DNA from: Actinomycetes bacterium
Lineage (GTDB): Bacteria > Actinomycetota > Actinomycetes > Streptosporangiales > Streptosporangiaceae
Length of the DNA: 7,927 nucleotides
Direction: 5' to 3'
Assembly: GCA_023425615.1 (NCBI GenBank)
Contig: JAFACJ010000504.1
Coordinates: forward strand, 1-7,927
This document shows, piece by piece, positions 1-5,218 of the stretch. Under the pieces are notes generated by a model, which did no database searches, had not been told where the DNA came from, and saw only the letters and a list, made by a program, of their open reading frames with translations. Every line of letters begins with the position of its first letter. The stretch's first letter is position 1. The position numbers and the translations under genes were made by a program.

Positions 1-1
1 C

Positions 2-52
2 GCCTACACCGCCTGGCAGGCGCTGAACGGTTGCGCGGGTCTGACTCAGTGA
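2..52 (+). CDS. C-terminal end of an upstream CapA-like paralog (partial)
   Basis: Only the last 16 codons and the TGA stop are inside the window. They read AYTAWQALNGCAGLTQ. The motif WQALNGCAGL closely matches WQGLRGCTGL at the very C-terminus of the complete CapA-like protein encoded just downstream, including the same Cys and Trp. This suggests two tandem CapA-type paralogs on the same strand, 55 bp apart and probably cotranscribed. The identification rests on this short match alone, so the family call is an inference. Confidence 0.6.
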   Translation, partial: AYTAWQALNGCAGLTQ

Positions 53-107
53 TCCGACACGGATCTGCCATTCTGTTCCGGACACCTCGGAAGGTCGGGA
101 GGCCGGG

Positions 108-1199
108 ATGCGCGGGAAGGTGATGCTGGCGGCGGCGCTGGCCGGAATGCTGGCGGCGTCCGCGTGCACCGGCGGAGGCGACACCTCCGACGCGGCCGAG
201 GAACCGCGGCCGTCGCAGAACGCCGACGCGCCGCGGGAACCGGCCCCCGAGGAGACGCCCAAGGAGCCGATCATCCTGGCGTTCGGCGGCGACACCCACT
301 TCGAGGGGCAGCTGCGATCACGGCTCGGCGCGCCCAAGACGGCGCTCGGCCCGATCGCCTCACTGCTGCGCAAGGCAGACCTGGCCATGGTCAACCTGGA
401 GACGGCGATCACCACGGGCGGCACTCCCGCCCCCGGCAAGCAGTTCACCTTCCGCGCCCCCGCCACGGCGTTCACCGCGCTGAAGGCGTCCGGCGTCGAC
501 GTGGTGAGCATGGCCAACAACCACGGCATGGACTACATGGAGGGCGGCCTCGCCGACTCACTGAAGGCGATCAAGAAGTCGGGCTTCCCGACGGTGGGCA
601 TCGGCGCCAACGCCAAGGCCGCCTACGCCCCCTACCGCACGACGGTGAAAGGCAACCGGATCGCGATCATCGGCGCCACCCAGGTGCTGGACGACAACCT
701 GATCACGGCCTGGACCGCGACCGACACCAAGGGCGGCCTGGCCTCGGCCAAGGACATCCCCCGCATGGTCCAGGCGGTCAAGCAGGCGCGCAAGGGCTCC
801 GACCTGGTGATCGTCCATCTGCACTGGGGCGAGGAGCTCAACCCCTGCCCCCTGCCGCGGCAGAAGGAACTGGCACAGCAGCTCGTCGCGGCCGGCGCCG
901 ACGCCGTCATCGGCGGCCACGCCCACATCCCGCTGGGCGGCGGTTACCTGAACGGAAGCTACATCCACTACGGGATGGGCAACTTCGTCTTCTACTCGGC
1001 CAGCGGCCAGACCGCCAACTCCGGCGTCCTGCTGCTCAAGGCGCAGAACGGAAAGATCACCAAGGCGGTCTGGAAGCCGGCCCGTATCTCCGGCGGCCTC
1101 CCCATCCAGCTCAAGGGCGCCGCCGCCAAGTCCGAACTGAAGCGCTGGCAGGGCCTGCGCGGCTGCACGGGCCTGAACCCGAAGAAGGGCTCGTCCTAG
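108..1199 (+). CDS. CapA/PGA_cap family lipoprotein (metallophosphatase-like)
   Basis: A 363-aa exported protein of the CapA family (poly-gamma-glutamate capsule synthesis-type, calcineurin-like metallophosphatase fold). The N-terminus is a lipoprotein signal: Arg/Lys, a hydrophobic stretch, then LAASAC with Cys20 as the likely lipidated residue, followed by a disordered Glu/Pro-rich linker to about residue 52. Family motifs follow in order: FGGDTHFEG (59-67), NLE (96-98), NNHGMD (137-142), HLHWGEE (237-243), GGHAH (269-273) and GMGNF (289-293). These are the usual metal-ligand and active-site positions. It should act outside the membrane on cell-surface polymer or phosphate esters, but the substrate is unknown. 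The start is set by GGGAGG five bases upstream; an ATG at 123 is a weaker alternative. No capB/capC-like genes are visible, so a real role in polyglutamate synthesis is unproven. A probable paralog ends just upstream. Confidence 0.9.
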   Translation: MRGKVMLAAALAGMLAASACTGGGDTSDAAEEPRPSQNADAPREPAPEETPKEPIILAFGGDTHFEGQLRSRLGAPKTALGPIASLLRKADLAMVNLETAITTGGTPAPGKQFTFRAPATAFTALKASGVDVVSMANNHGMDYMEGGLADSLKAIKKSGFPTVGIGANAKAAYAPYRTTVKGNRIAIIGATQVLDDNLITAWTATDTKGGLASAKDIPRMVQAVKQARKGSDLVIVHLHWGEELNPCPLPRQKELAQQLVAAGADAVIGGHAHIPLGGGYLNGSYIHYGMGNFVFYSASGQTANSGVLLLKAQNGKITKAVWKPARISGGLPIQLKGAAAKSELKRWQGLRGCTGLNPKKGSS

Positions 1200-2110
1200 A
1201 CGGCGCTGCCCAGGAGGCGTTCGGCCAGGCGGTGGGCGGGCAGGACGCGGGAGGCGGAGACCTCGCAGGACTCGGGGGCCTTGAGGCTGTCCAGGACATG
1301 GTCCAGGAGGGCGGCGAAGCCACGGCGGTGGGCGACGGACTCCCAGGACGCGGCGGGCGGGAGCTGGACGCGACCGTCACGGTGCAGTTCCAGGCGCTCC
1401 AGGTCGGTGACGGTGGCCGAGCGGCCGTCGCCGTGCAGCTCCAGACGTTCGGTGTCGGTGCCGGACAGGCGGTGCATGGCCAGTGATCCGCTGACGTCGG
1501 CGCCGCTCAGGAGGACGGAGCAGGTCGTCATCCGGCCGAGGTGGTCGGTGCGCAGCAGCAGGTGCTCTTCGGCGGCCCGTGGCCCGAGGAGCCAGACGGC
1601 GAGGTCCAGCAGATGGATGGCGTCGTCGTAGACGGTGTGCCGGGCCGGCGCGTCCTGGAGGGAGCGGCGGTGCTTGGCCAGGGAGAACCAGCGCGGGGAG
1701 TCCGACACCCAGTAGCGGGCGGTCCGGTAGGCGGGCGCGAACCGCCGGTTGAAGCCGACGGCGAGCAGGACGCCCAGCTCGTCGGCGAGCCCGGCGAGCG
1801 CCTCGGCTTCGGCGAGATGTGCCGACAGCGGCTTGTCCACATAGGTGGGGACACCGCGCCGCAGACACTCCTGGACGAGTTCGCCATGCGCCTCGGTCGC
1901 CACATGGACGAGGACGAGATCGAGCTCGCGATCCAGCAGCTCCCGGTAGTCGGTGGTACCGAAGGGAACCCGGTACCGCGACAGAACGGAGTCGACGGCG
2001 GTCGCCGACCGGCTGGCCACCCCCACCAGCTCGGTCCTGGCATGCCCGGCCACCAGGGGGAGGTACGCCTTCTCGGCTATGTCACCTAGGCCGATGAGTC
2101 CGATACGCAT
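1196..2110 (-). CDS. Gfo/Idh/MocA family NAD(P)-dependent oxidoreductase
   Basis: A 304-aa cytoplasmic oxidoreductase. The N-terminal Rossmann domain opens with RIGLIGLGDIA (GxGxxA, residues 7-12). The family lysine motif is VDKP (91-94; classic form EKP), followed by GFNRRFAPAY (119-128). The catalytic D-x3-H pair is Asp162/His166 in YDDAIHLLDL. The family oxidises or reduces sugars, inositols and related cyclic substrates; the substrate here cannot be read from sequence. It is a little shorter than the usual 330-350 residues, mainly in the C-terminal beta-sheet domain. It converges on the CapA-like gene, and the two stop codons overlap in one CTAG. No Shine-Dalgarno precedes the ATG, and a TAnnnT box six bases upstream suggests a leaderless transcript. 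The 228-aa gene upstream on the same strand ends 37 bp away. Confidence 0.92.
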   Translation of the reverse strand: MRIGLIGLGDIAEKAYLPLVAGHARTELVGVASRSATAVDSVLSRYRVPFGTTDYRELLDRELDLVLVHVATEAHGELVQECLRRGVPTYVDKPLSAHLAEAEALAGLADELGVLLAVGFNRRFAPAYRTARYWVSDSPRWFSLAKHRRSLQDAPARHTVYDDAIHLLDLAVWLLGPRAAEEHLLLRTDHLGRMTTCSVLLSGADVSGSLAMHRLSGTDTERLELHGDGRSATVTDLERLELHRDGRVQLPPAASWESVAHRRGFAALLDHVLDSLKAPESCEVSASRVLPAHRLAERLLGSAV

Positions 2111-2116
2111 GGTCTG

Positions 2117-2122
2117 AACTTA
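2117..2122 (-). promoter_or_regulatory. Candidate -10 box for a leaderless oxidoreductase transcript
   Basis: Read on the minus strand this is TAAGTT, matching the actinobacterial TAnnnT -10 pattern. Six bases (CAGACC) separate it from the ATG at 2110, so transcription would begin at or next to the start codon. This fits the lack of any ribosome binding site. No convincing -35 is seen. Experimental start-site data are not available here. Confidence 0.4.
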
Positions 2123-2147
2123 TCCGGCCGGTGCTGCCGGGGCGGGG

Positions 2148-2834
2148 TCAGGTGAAGACGAGACGGGCTAGCCAGGTGCCGTGCTGGTCGAGGAACTTCT
2201 CGTGTGCGTCTTGGACGCCGTAGGCGCGGGCCAGGAGGTTGTCGAGGTCGTCGGCGGCCATGGCGTAGCAGCGGGCTCTTGCCATGTAGAGGGCGTACTC
2301 GGGGTCGGGGTCTTCTCCCTCTTCGGTGTATTCCATGACCGCGCGGTAGTTGGCGGCGACGGCTTGGGCTACGAGTTCGTCGCGTTGGGCGCGGATGAGG
2401 AGGGCGAGTCTGAGTCCCAGGGTGGGGTCCTGGGTGTCGGGCAACGGGAATTGGGGACGTTGGAGGCTCCAGGAGAGCTGGTCGGCCATGGCCTTGATGG
2501 TCTCGGGGTCTTCGGGTGTTTGTTTCTCCTGCTGGTCCCACAGGTCGAGTTCGCCCAGGATGTCGCCGTCGAGGCGTTCGATGGCGTAGGTGATGCCGAG
2601 GGTCTGGCCGCTCCACAGGGTGGCGTCTTCTTCGTCCCCTTTGTCTTTGGCCTGGTCCATGCTGTAGCGGCAGATGGCCAGATGGTAGGCGAGCATGTGG
2701 CGGGTGCGGTCGAGGGCGTCGGTCAACTTGCGCAGCACAGTGGCCTCACCCAGCGCGGCCGGGAGCACGATGCGCAGGGACGGGGGCTCATCCTGGTGGG
2801 CGGCCAGGTACTTCCACAGTTCTGATTCCGACAT
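2148..2834 (-). CDS. Unrecognised 228-aa acidic, mostly helical protein
   Basis: I do not recognise this family. The ATG at 2834 is chosen because AAAGAGG lies just upstream. The reading frame stays open to 3125, but the extension is Arg/Pro-rich and crosses two large hairpins, so it is not used. The protein starts MSESELWKYLAAHQDEP. It has no signal peptide or membrane segment, is rich in Asp/Glu (KGDEED at 65-70, EEGEDPDPEY at 171-180), and looks helical throughout, with long amphipathic stretches at 30-60, 140-168 and 180-206. Third codon positions are G/C-biased, so it is a real gene. It lies after the RsbW-like gene string on the same strand, separated by hairpins that probably terminate that transcript, and 37 bp before the oxidoreductase gene. 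A cytoplasmic protein of unknown role. Confidence 0.8.
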   Translation of the reverse strand: MSESELWKYLAAHQDEPPSLRIVLPAALGEATVLRKLTDALDRTRHMLAYHLAICRYSMDQAKDKGDEEDATLWSGQTLGITYAIERLDGDILGELDLWDQQEKQTPEDPETIKAMADQLSWSLQRPQFPLPDTQDPTLGLRLALLIRAQRDELVAQAVAANYRAVMEYTEEGEDPDPEYALYMARARCYAMAADDLDNLLARAYGVQDAHEKFLDQHGTWLARLVFT

Positions 2835-2857
2835 TTCCGCCTCTTTCCTGCTCTGTG

Positions 2858-2876
2858 GGCAGGGCGGTCTCCTGCC
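2858..2876. promoter_or_regulatory. Small inverted repeat upstream of the 228-aa gene
   Basis: GGCAGG, seven bases, CCTGCC: a perfect 6-bp dyad, 24 bp before the ATG at 2834. It could be an operator or a 5'-UTR hairpin. In GC-rich DNA such dyads also arise by chance, so the call is weak. Confidence 0.2.
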
Positions 2877-2915
2877 GTCCGTTGTGCGGTTCGCGATGTG
2901 TTCGGGTGCCGCTGG

Positions 2916-2959
2916 CCCGCCCCGCCCGGGGTTCCGCGCTTTGCCCGGGGCGGGGCGGG
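2916..2959. terminator. GC-only hairpin, probable second terminator stem
   Basis: Positions 2916-2927 (CCCGCCCCGCCC) are perfectly complementary to 2948-2959, giving a 12-bp all-GC stem around a 20-nt interior. That interior can add three more pairs across a one-base bulge. It sits about 50 bp downstream of the small membrane-protein stop, in tandem with the 14-bp hairpin next to it. There is no T-run, as is common for actinomycete terminators. Confidence 0.5.
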
Positions 2960-2966
2960 TGTGGGG

Positions 2967-3006
2967 CCTCCTGGGACGGGGGTGGCACGGGGCCCGTCCC
3001 AGGAGG
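2967..3006 (-). terminator. Strong 14-bp hairpin terminator after the membrane-protein gene
   Basis: The arms CCTCCTGGGACGGG (2967-2980) and CCCGTCCCAGGAGG (2993-3006) are perfect complements with a 12-nt loop. The stem begins four bases after the TGA of the 70-aa membrane-protein gene (3011, minus strand), the expected place for transcript termination. A poly-U tract is missing, so function is inferred from position and stem strength. Confidence 0.65.
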
Positions 3007-3010
3007 TGTC

Positions 3011-3223
3011 TCAACCGGTCCTGCGCCGTGGCAGGGGGCCGCCGGTGTCGTGGGAGTAGCCCCAGATCTCGGGCCACGCCTTGGCCCTCGGCCGGTCGGG
3101 GGCGTGGTCGAAGAGCCGGTCCCACGGGGAGCGGGATCGGCCGCGCAGGGTGGCGCCGCAGGCGGCGGTGAGGGTGAGCAGGAAGAGAATGATCGCTGCG
3201 GCGATCACATCGGTCCAGGGCAT
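3011..3223 (-). CDS. Small single-pass membrane protein (70 aa), unknown function
   Basis: A 70-aa protein starting MPWTDVIAAAIILFLLTLTA. Residues about 5-24 form one hydrophobic membrane segment ending in AACG, followed by a basic patch (RGRSRS, 27-32) and a hydrophilic tail of about 40 residues, probably cytosolic by the positive-inside rule. The start has its own ribosome binding site: GAGGGA, seven bases before the ATG. G/C dominates the third codon positions, which supports real coding. A GTG at 3343 could add 40 Pro/Ser-rich residues in the same frame, but it lacks a good binding site. It is the last gene of the string that includes the RsbW-like gene, and hairpins follow directly. It may anchor or signal to a partner, but nothing in the sequence shows this. 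Confidence 0.7.
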   Translation of the reverse strand: MPWTDVIAAAIILFLLTLTAACGATLRGRSRSPWDRLFDHAPDRPRAKAWPEIWGYSHDTGGPLPRRRTG

Positions 3224-3480
3224 GTCGTCGTCCCTCTGTCTCGGTGGCGGGCGGTAAGGCCCGCCGGGTGCGATGCTGCTTGTCGGTGCGTTCGTCGGGC
3301 TCGGCCCGGAGGCGCTCTGCCCTGGAGGCGAAGGGGCGGCCACCGATGGGGATGCCGGTCCGCTCCCCGCCTCGCCTCGGACGGGAGCCCGCCGGTCGGG
3401 TGGGCTTCGACAGGGGAGGCGGGGACGGGGATCTCCCGGGAGTCCTGGTGGCCTGCCCGAGGAGGATGGCGGTCGGTCAT
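3205..3480 (-). CDS. Possible small Arg/Pro-rich ORF coupled to the RsbW-like gene
   Basis: This 91-codon frame starts at an ATG that shares ATGA with the stop of the RsbW-like gene, the classic layout for translational coupling. It ends 19 nt inside the following membrane-protein gene. It begins MTDRHPPRAGHQDSREIPV and is rich in Arg, Pro and His, with no recognisable domain. The first 50 or so codons show strong G/C at position three; the later ones do not. It has no Shine-Dalgarno of its own and would depend on ribosomes finishing the upstream gene. It could equally be a spacer with a fortuitous frame. Homologs in other genomes starting at the same overlap would settle it. Confidence 0.4.
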   Translation of the reverse strand: MTDRHPPRAGHQDSREIPVPASPVEAHPTGGLPSEARRGADRHPHRWPPLRLQGRAPPGRARRTHRQAASHPAGLTARHRDRGTTTCPGPM

Positions 3481-3911
3481 CGGGCGGCCAGGGTGAACCA
3501 GCGGATCTTGCCCTGCTCGTCTTCCAGGGGCTCCCAGCCGCTGGAGGAGGCCAGCATCTCCACCAGGGCCAGGCCGCGGCCGCTGGGCTCCAGTTCTCGG
3601 GCGTCGGGCATGGGCGGTGTGCGGGGGATGAGGGGGTTGCGGTCGCTGCAGTCGCAGTACAGGTGCCCCAGCACCCGGCGCACGGTCAGGCGCAGGATCT
3701 CGCCCTGGCTGGCGGTCACGGCGTTGGTGGCCACTTCGCAGGCCAGGAGCACGGTGGTGTCGGTGTTCTCGGGGGAGATGCGCCAGGAGGTGCACATCGC
3801 GCGGACGGAGGCCCGTATCACGAACAGGCTCTCGGGCTCGGCGGGGAACTCCAGCCGGTACTCCTGGTAGGAGACCTGATGCGGCGCCATCACGACCGCG
3901 CCGGCCGTCAC
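3477..3911 (-). CDS. RsbW-like ATP-binding protein (GHKL, anti-sigma-factor-type kinase)
   Basis: A 144-aa cytoplasmic protein of the HATPase_c_2 / RsbW-SpoIIAB-like family, which is abundant in actinomycetes and acts as sigma-factor or anti-anti-sigma regulators. The ATP-binding N-box is ACEVATNAV (57-65, with Glu59 and Asn63). The G1-like region is CSDRNP (88-93), where Asp90 is the likely adenine contact. The lid/G2 motif is SGRGLALVEMLASSSGW (110-126). The start is GTG at 3911, chosen because the stop of a 22-codon leader ORF overlaps it as GTGA; an ATG at 3890 is the alternative. It is divergent from an XRE+DUF5753 regulator gene. RsbW-like genes recur beside WhiJ/AbaA-type regulators and DUF397 genes, so it probably belongs to the same switch. 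Its target sigma factor is not in the window. Confidence 0.88.
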   Translation of the reverse strand: MTAGAVVMAPHQVSYQEYRLEFPAEPESLFVIRASVRAMCTSWRISPENTDTTVLLACEVATNAVTASQGEILRLTVRRVLGHLYCDCSDRNPLIPRTPPMPDARELEPSGRGLALVEMLASSSGWEPLEDEQGKIRWFTLAAR

Positions 3912-3976
3912 GACGCCACCGCCTGCGGATCCCGCCTGCTCCCGGACGGGTTTCCGGTGCCTCTGCCGTAGTGCAT
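3908..3976 (-). CDS. Putative 22-aa leader peptide coupled to the RsbW-like gene
   Basis: A short frame with ATG at 3976, preceded eight bases upstream by GTGAGG. It encodes 22 residues beginning MHYGRGTGNPSGSRR. About 17 of 22 codons end in G or C. Its TGA overlaps the GTG start of the RsbW-like gene (GTGA), so translation of the leader could feed or gate the downstream start, which has no clear ribosome binding site. Function is inferred only from arrangement; peptide sequence conservation has not been tested. Confidence 0.4.
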   Translation of the reverse strand: MHYGRGTGNPSGSRRDPQAVAS

Positions 3977-4013
3977 GGTCGGAACCTCACTTTCCGATCA
4001 AGGCCCCAGAATC

Positions 4014-4027
4014 GTGCATACGCACTA
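4014..4027. promoter_or_regulatory. Dyad related to TAGTGCAT, candidate operator
   Basis: GTGCATACGCACTA reads TAGTGCGTATGCAC on the other strand. Ten of the twelve bases in GTGCATACGCAC are symmetric. TAGTGCAT recurs at 3969-3976, overlapping the leader ORF start. Two related sites 45 bp apart upstream of the RsbW-like gene would suit a dimeric regulator. Confidence 0.3.
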
Positions 4028-4053
4028 ATCGGGACCGCTTGCCTGAAGAAGCA

Positions 4054-4065
4054 CCCCTCAAGGGG
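4054..4065. promoter_or_regulatory. CCCCT-CA-AGGGG dyad
   Basis: Perfect 5-bp arms with a two-base centre, in the middle of the divergent region. It could be an operator or a chance palindrome. Confidence 0.25.
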
Positions 4066-4160
4066 AACTTTCTGCTGCAATCGTTGACGCATTCGGTGAG
4101 TACGCAGCAGCCGAGCCGGAAGCGGCGGTGCTACTTCTCTGAAACCCATGCCAATCGTCG

Positions 4161-4208
4161 CTTCTCGCGAAGTGACACGGAAGGTATCTTCCATACCCCC
4201 GATACCCC
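4161..4208 (+). promoter_or_regulatory. Cluster of dyads before the XRE regulator, candidate autoregulatory operator
   Basis: Two dyads with centres 19 bp apart, CTTC-TCGC-GAAG (4161-4172) and GGAAGGTATCTTCC (4179-4192, 12 of 14 bases symmetric), are followed by two ATACCCC repeats (4193-4199 and 4202-4208). GGTAT at 4183-4187 pairs with ATACC at 4193-4197. The cluster ends 13 bp before the regulator ATG. TATCTT within it could serve as a -10 box. The layout suits an XRE protein repressing or activating its own gene; binding is inferred. Confidence 0.4.
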
Positions 4209-4221
4209 TGGAGCGTGACCG

Positions 4222-5040
4222 ATGGCCCCCGTGGAGTCACTCGACCCGGACTCTTCGATCAAGCACTGGATAGCCCATGACCTGCGGTTCTTCCGTGAGA
4301 AGGCAGGGCTCAGCCAAGCGCAGTTGGCTGCCAGGATCGGGGCGACGAAGCAAGCGGTATCGAACTACGAGTACGCCCGCGACGGATGGAATCTGCAAGA
4401 CCATCATGTCGTCAAGCTTGACGAGCTATTCGAGCTACCTGGACATTTTGGTCGACTTCTACGCATGTCACGTATTCGTGATCCTGAATCGTTCTTCTCG
4501 GCCCATCTGGGTATCGAAGCGCGAGCGGATGAGATCAGTGTGTACGACCTAGGCGTGATATCCGGGCTCCTCCAGACTCCGCGTTACGCGCGAGCACTCA
4601 TAGCCGAAGCGGGCGCGGTGGCCACCGTGGATGCCGACCTCAAGACACGTCTGGACAGGCAGGCGATACTTGAGCGTCCGCGGCCTCCCTACCTCTGGTT
4701 CATCCTGGACGAGGCCGTCCTGCACCGCCGCGTCGCTGGCTCAGAGGTGATGGGAGAGCAGCTCCAGCACCTCATGGACACATCCAAGCTGTCGCGCGTC
4801 AGCGTCAGAGTGGTCCCGCACCGAGCGGGGTGGCATCCCGGGCTGTCGTCATCTTTCAAGGTCATGGAAGCCGAAAGGCCATACGTCTACACCGAGACCA
4901 CGGGAGGCGGAACCTTGATCTCTTCTACTGACCGAGTGCGAGGATTCCAGGTGACCTTCAAGCGCCTCAGTGCCAAGGCCCTTAACGAGGACGATACTCT
5001 GACCCTGATTCGATCCATATGGGAGGGATACTGTGGCTAA
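4222..5040 (+). CDS. WhiJ/Scr1-type XRE-family transcriptional regulator (HTH + DUF5753)
   Basis: A 272-aa regulator of the group that includes WhiJ, AbaA-locus regulators and Scr1 of Streptomyces; NCBI often labels these 'Scr1 family TA system antitoxin-like transcriptional regulator'. The N-terminal helix-turn-helix covers about residues 17-55 (LRFFREKAGLSQAQLAARIG, then ATKQAVSNYEYARDG). The DUF5753 domain spans about 90-270 and shows its usual marks: ISGLLQTPRYARAL (113-126), RQAILERPRPP (146-156), WFILDEAVLHRRV (159-171) and a C-terminal ALNEDDTLTLIRSI. GGAG lies eight bases before the ATG. The gene overlaps the following DUF397 gene by 8 nt, so the two are made together; such DUF397 proteins are the expected partners that tune this regulator. 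Codon use is clearly less G/C-rich than in the flanking genes, which suggests acquisition by transfer. Confidence 0.93.
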   Translation: MAPVESLDPDSSIKHWIAHDLRFFREKAGLSQAQLAARIGATKQAVSNYEYARDGWNLQDHHVVKLDELFELPGHFGRLLRMSRIRDPESFFSAHLGIEARADEISVYDLGVISGLLQTPRYARALIAEAGAVATVDADLKTRLDRQAILERPRPPYLWFILDEAVLHRRVAGSEVMGEQLQHLMDTSKLSRVSVRVVPHRAGWHPGLSSSFKVMEAERPYVYTETTGGGTLISSTDRVRGFQVTFKRLSAKALNEDDTLTLIRSIWEGYCG

Positions 5041-5218
5041 CTGGCGTAAGAGCAGCTACAGCCAGGGCGGCGGAACTGACTGCGTGGAGTTGGCAGCTCT
5101 GGAGGGCTCTGGCTGTGGTATTCGGGACAGCAAGAATCCCGAGGCTCCTCACCTGGTCGTGAGTCGTTCGGTTTTGGCTGCCTTGGTGCAGGGCATAAAG
5201 GACTGCTGACGTCCGACG
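5003..5218 (+). repeat. Tandem duplication, unit 1 (regulator 3' end + DUF397)
   Basis: First copy of a tandem repeat with an exact 234-bp period and no gaps. It covers the last 12 codons of the XRE regulator, the ribosome binding site, the whole DUF397 gene and nine bases after its stop (TGACGTCCGACG is identical in both copies). Homology is weaker but visible back to about 4984. Confidence 0.9.
5033..5209 (+). CDS. DUF397 protein, copy 1 (58 aa)
   Basis: A 58-aa DUF397 protein, the small partner of WhiJ/AbaA/Scr1-type regulators. The family hallmarks are complete: WRKSSYSQGGGTDCVELA (4-21), then IRDSKNP (30-36) and LVVSRSVLAALVQGIK (41-56). The GTG start at 5033 is supported by GGGAGGG upstream and by the match to the family N-terminus. 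It lies inside the end of the regulator gene (8-nt overlap), so translation is coupled. Cysteines are at 17, 28 and 58. In Streptomyces such proteins are reported to modulate or counteract the cognate regulator, in some cases described as toxin-antitoxin-like; which applies here is unknown. Confidence 0.92.
   Translation: MANWRKSSYSQGGGTDCVELAALEGSGCGIRDSKNPEAPHLVVSRSVLAALVQGIKDC

Larger units (their letters stand above)
3977..4221. promoter_or_regulatory. Divergent control region between the RsbW-like and XRE regulator genes
   Basis: This 245-bp stretch (310 bp counted from the RsbW-like start) separates two divergent transcripts and is visibly richer in A/T than the flanks. It holds several dyads, listed separately, with the densest group 30-60 bp before the regulator ATG. 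Minus-strand open frames crossing it are shadows. No textbook -35/-10 pair with correct spacing was found on either strand. WhiJ/AbaA-type regulators are expected to act on their own neighbourhood, so autoregulation from here is likely but inferred. Confidence 0.6.

Noticed and set aside
164..1486. 440-codon plus-strand frame over the CapA-like gene
   Set aside because: An Arg/Gly/His-rich frame shifted against a clearly coding CapA frame and running past its stop into the convergent gene. It is a GC-rich shadow.
1541..2089. 182-codon plus-strand frame opposite the oxidoreductase
   Set aside because: Antisense to a gene with full family motifs; no binding site and no recognisable domain.
2181..2825. 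214-codon plus-strand frame opposite the 228-aa gene
   Set aside because: Gly/Val-rich antisense frame. The minus-strand frame has the binding site and natural composition.
2835..3125. N-terminal extension of the 228-aa protein
   Set aside because: The frame is open but Arg/Pro-rich, crosses both hairpins and overlaps the membrane-protein gene. The ATG at 2834 has its own binding site.
3244..3971. Long plus-strand frames opposite the RsbW-like gene
   Set aside because: Shadows of a minus-strand gene with clear ATP-binding motifs.
4084..4110. TTGACG as a -35 box for the regulator
   Set aside because: No acceptable -10 sequence occurs at 16-18 bp spacing.
3205..4194. 329-codon minus-strand frame through the RsbW-like gene and control region
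   Set aside because: Only the part from 3480 onward is considered. The rest is out of frame with the RsbW-like gene and runs through the divergent control region.
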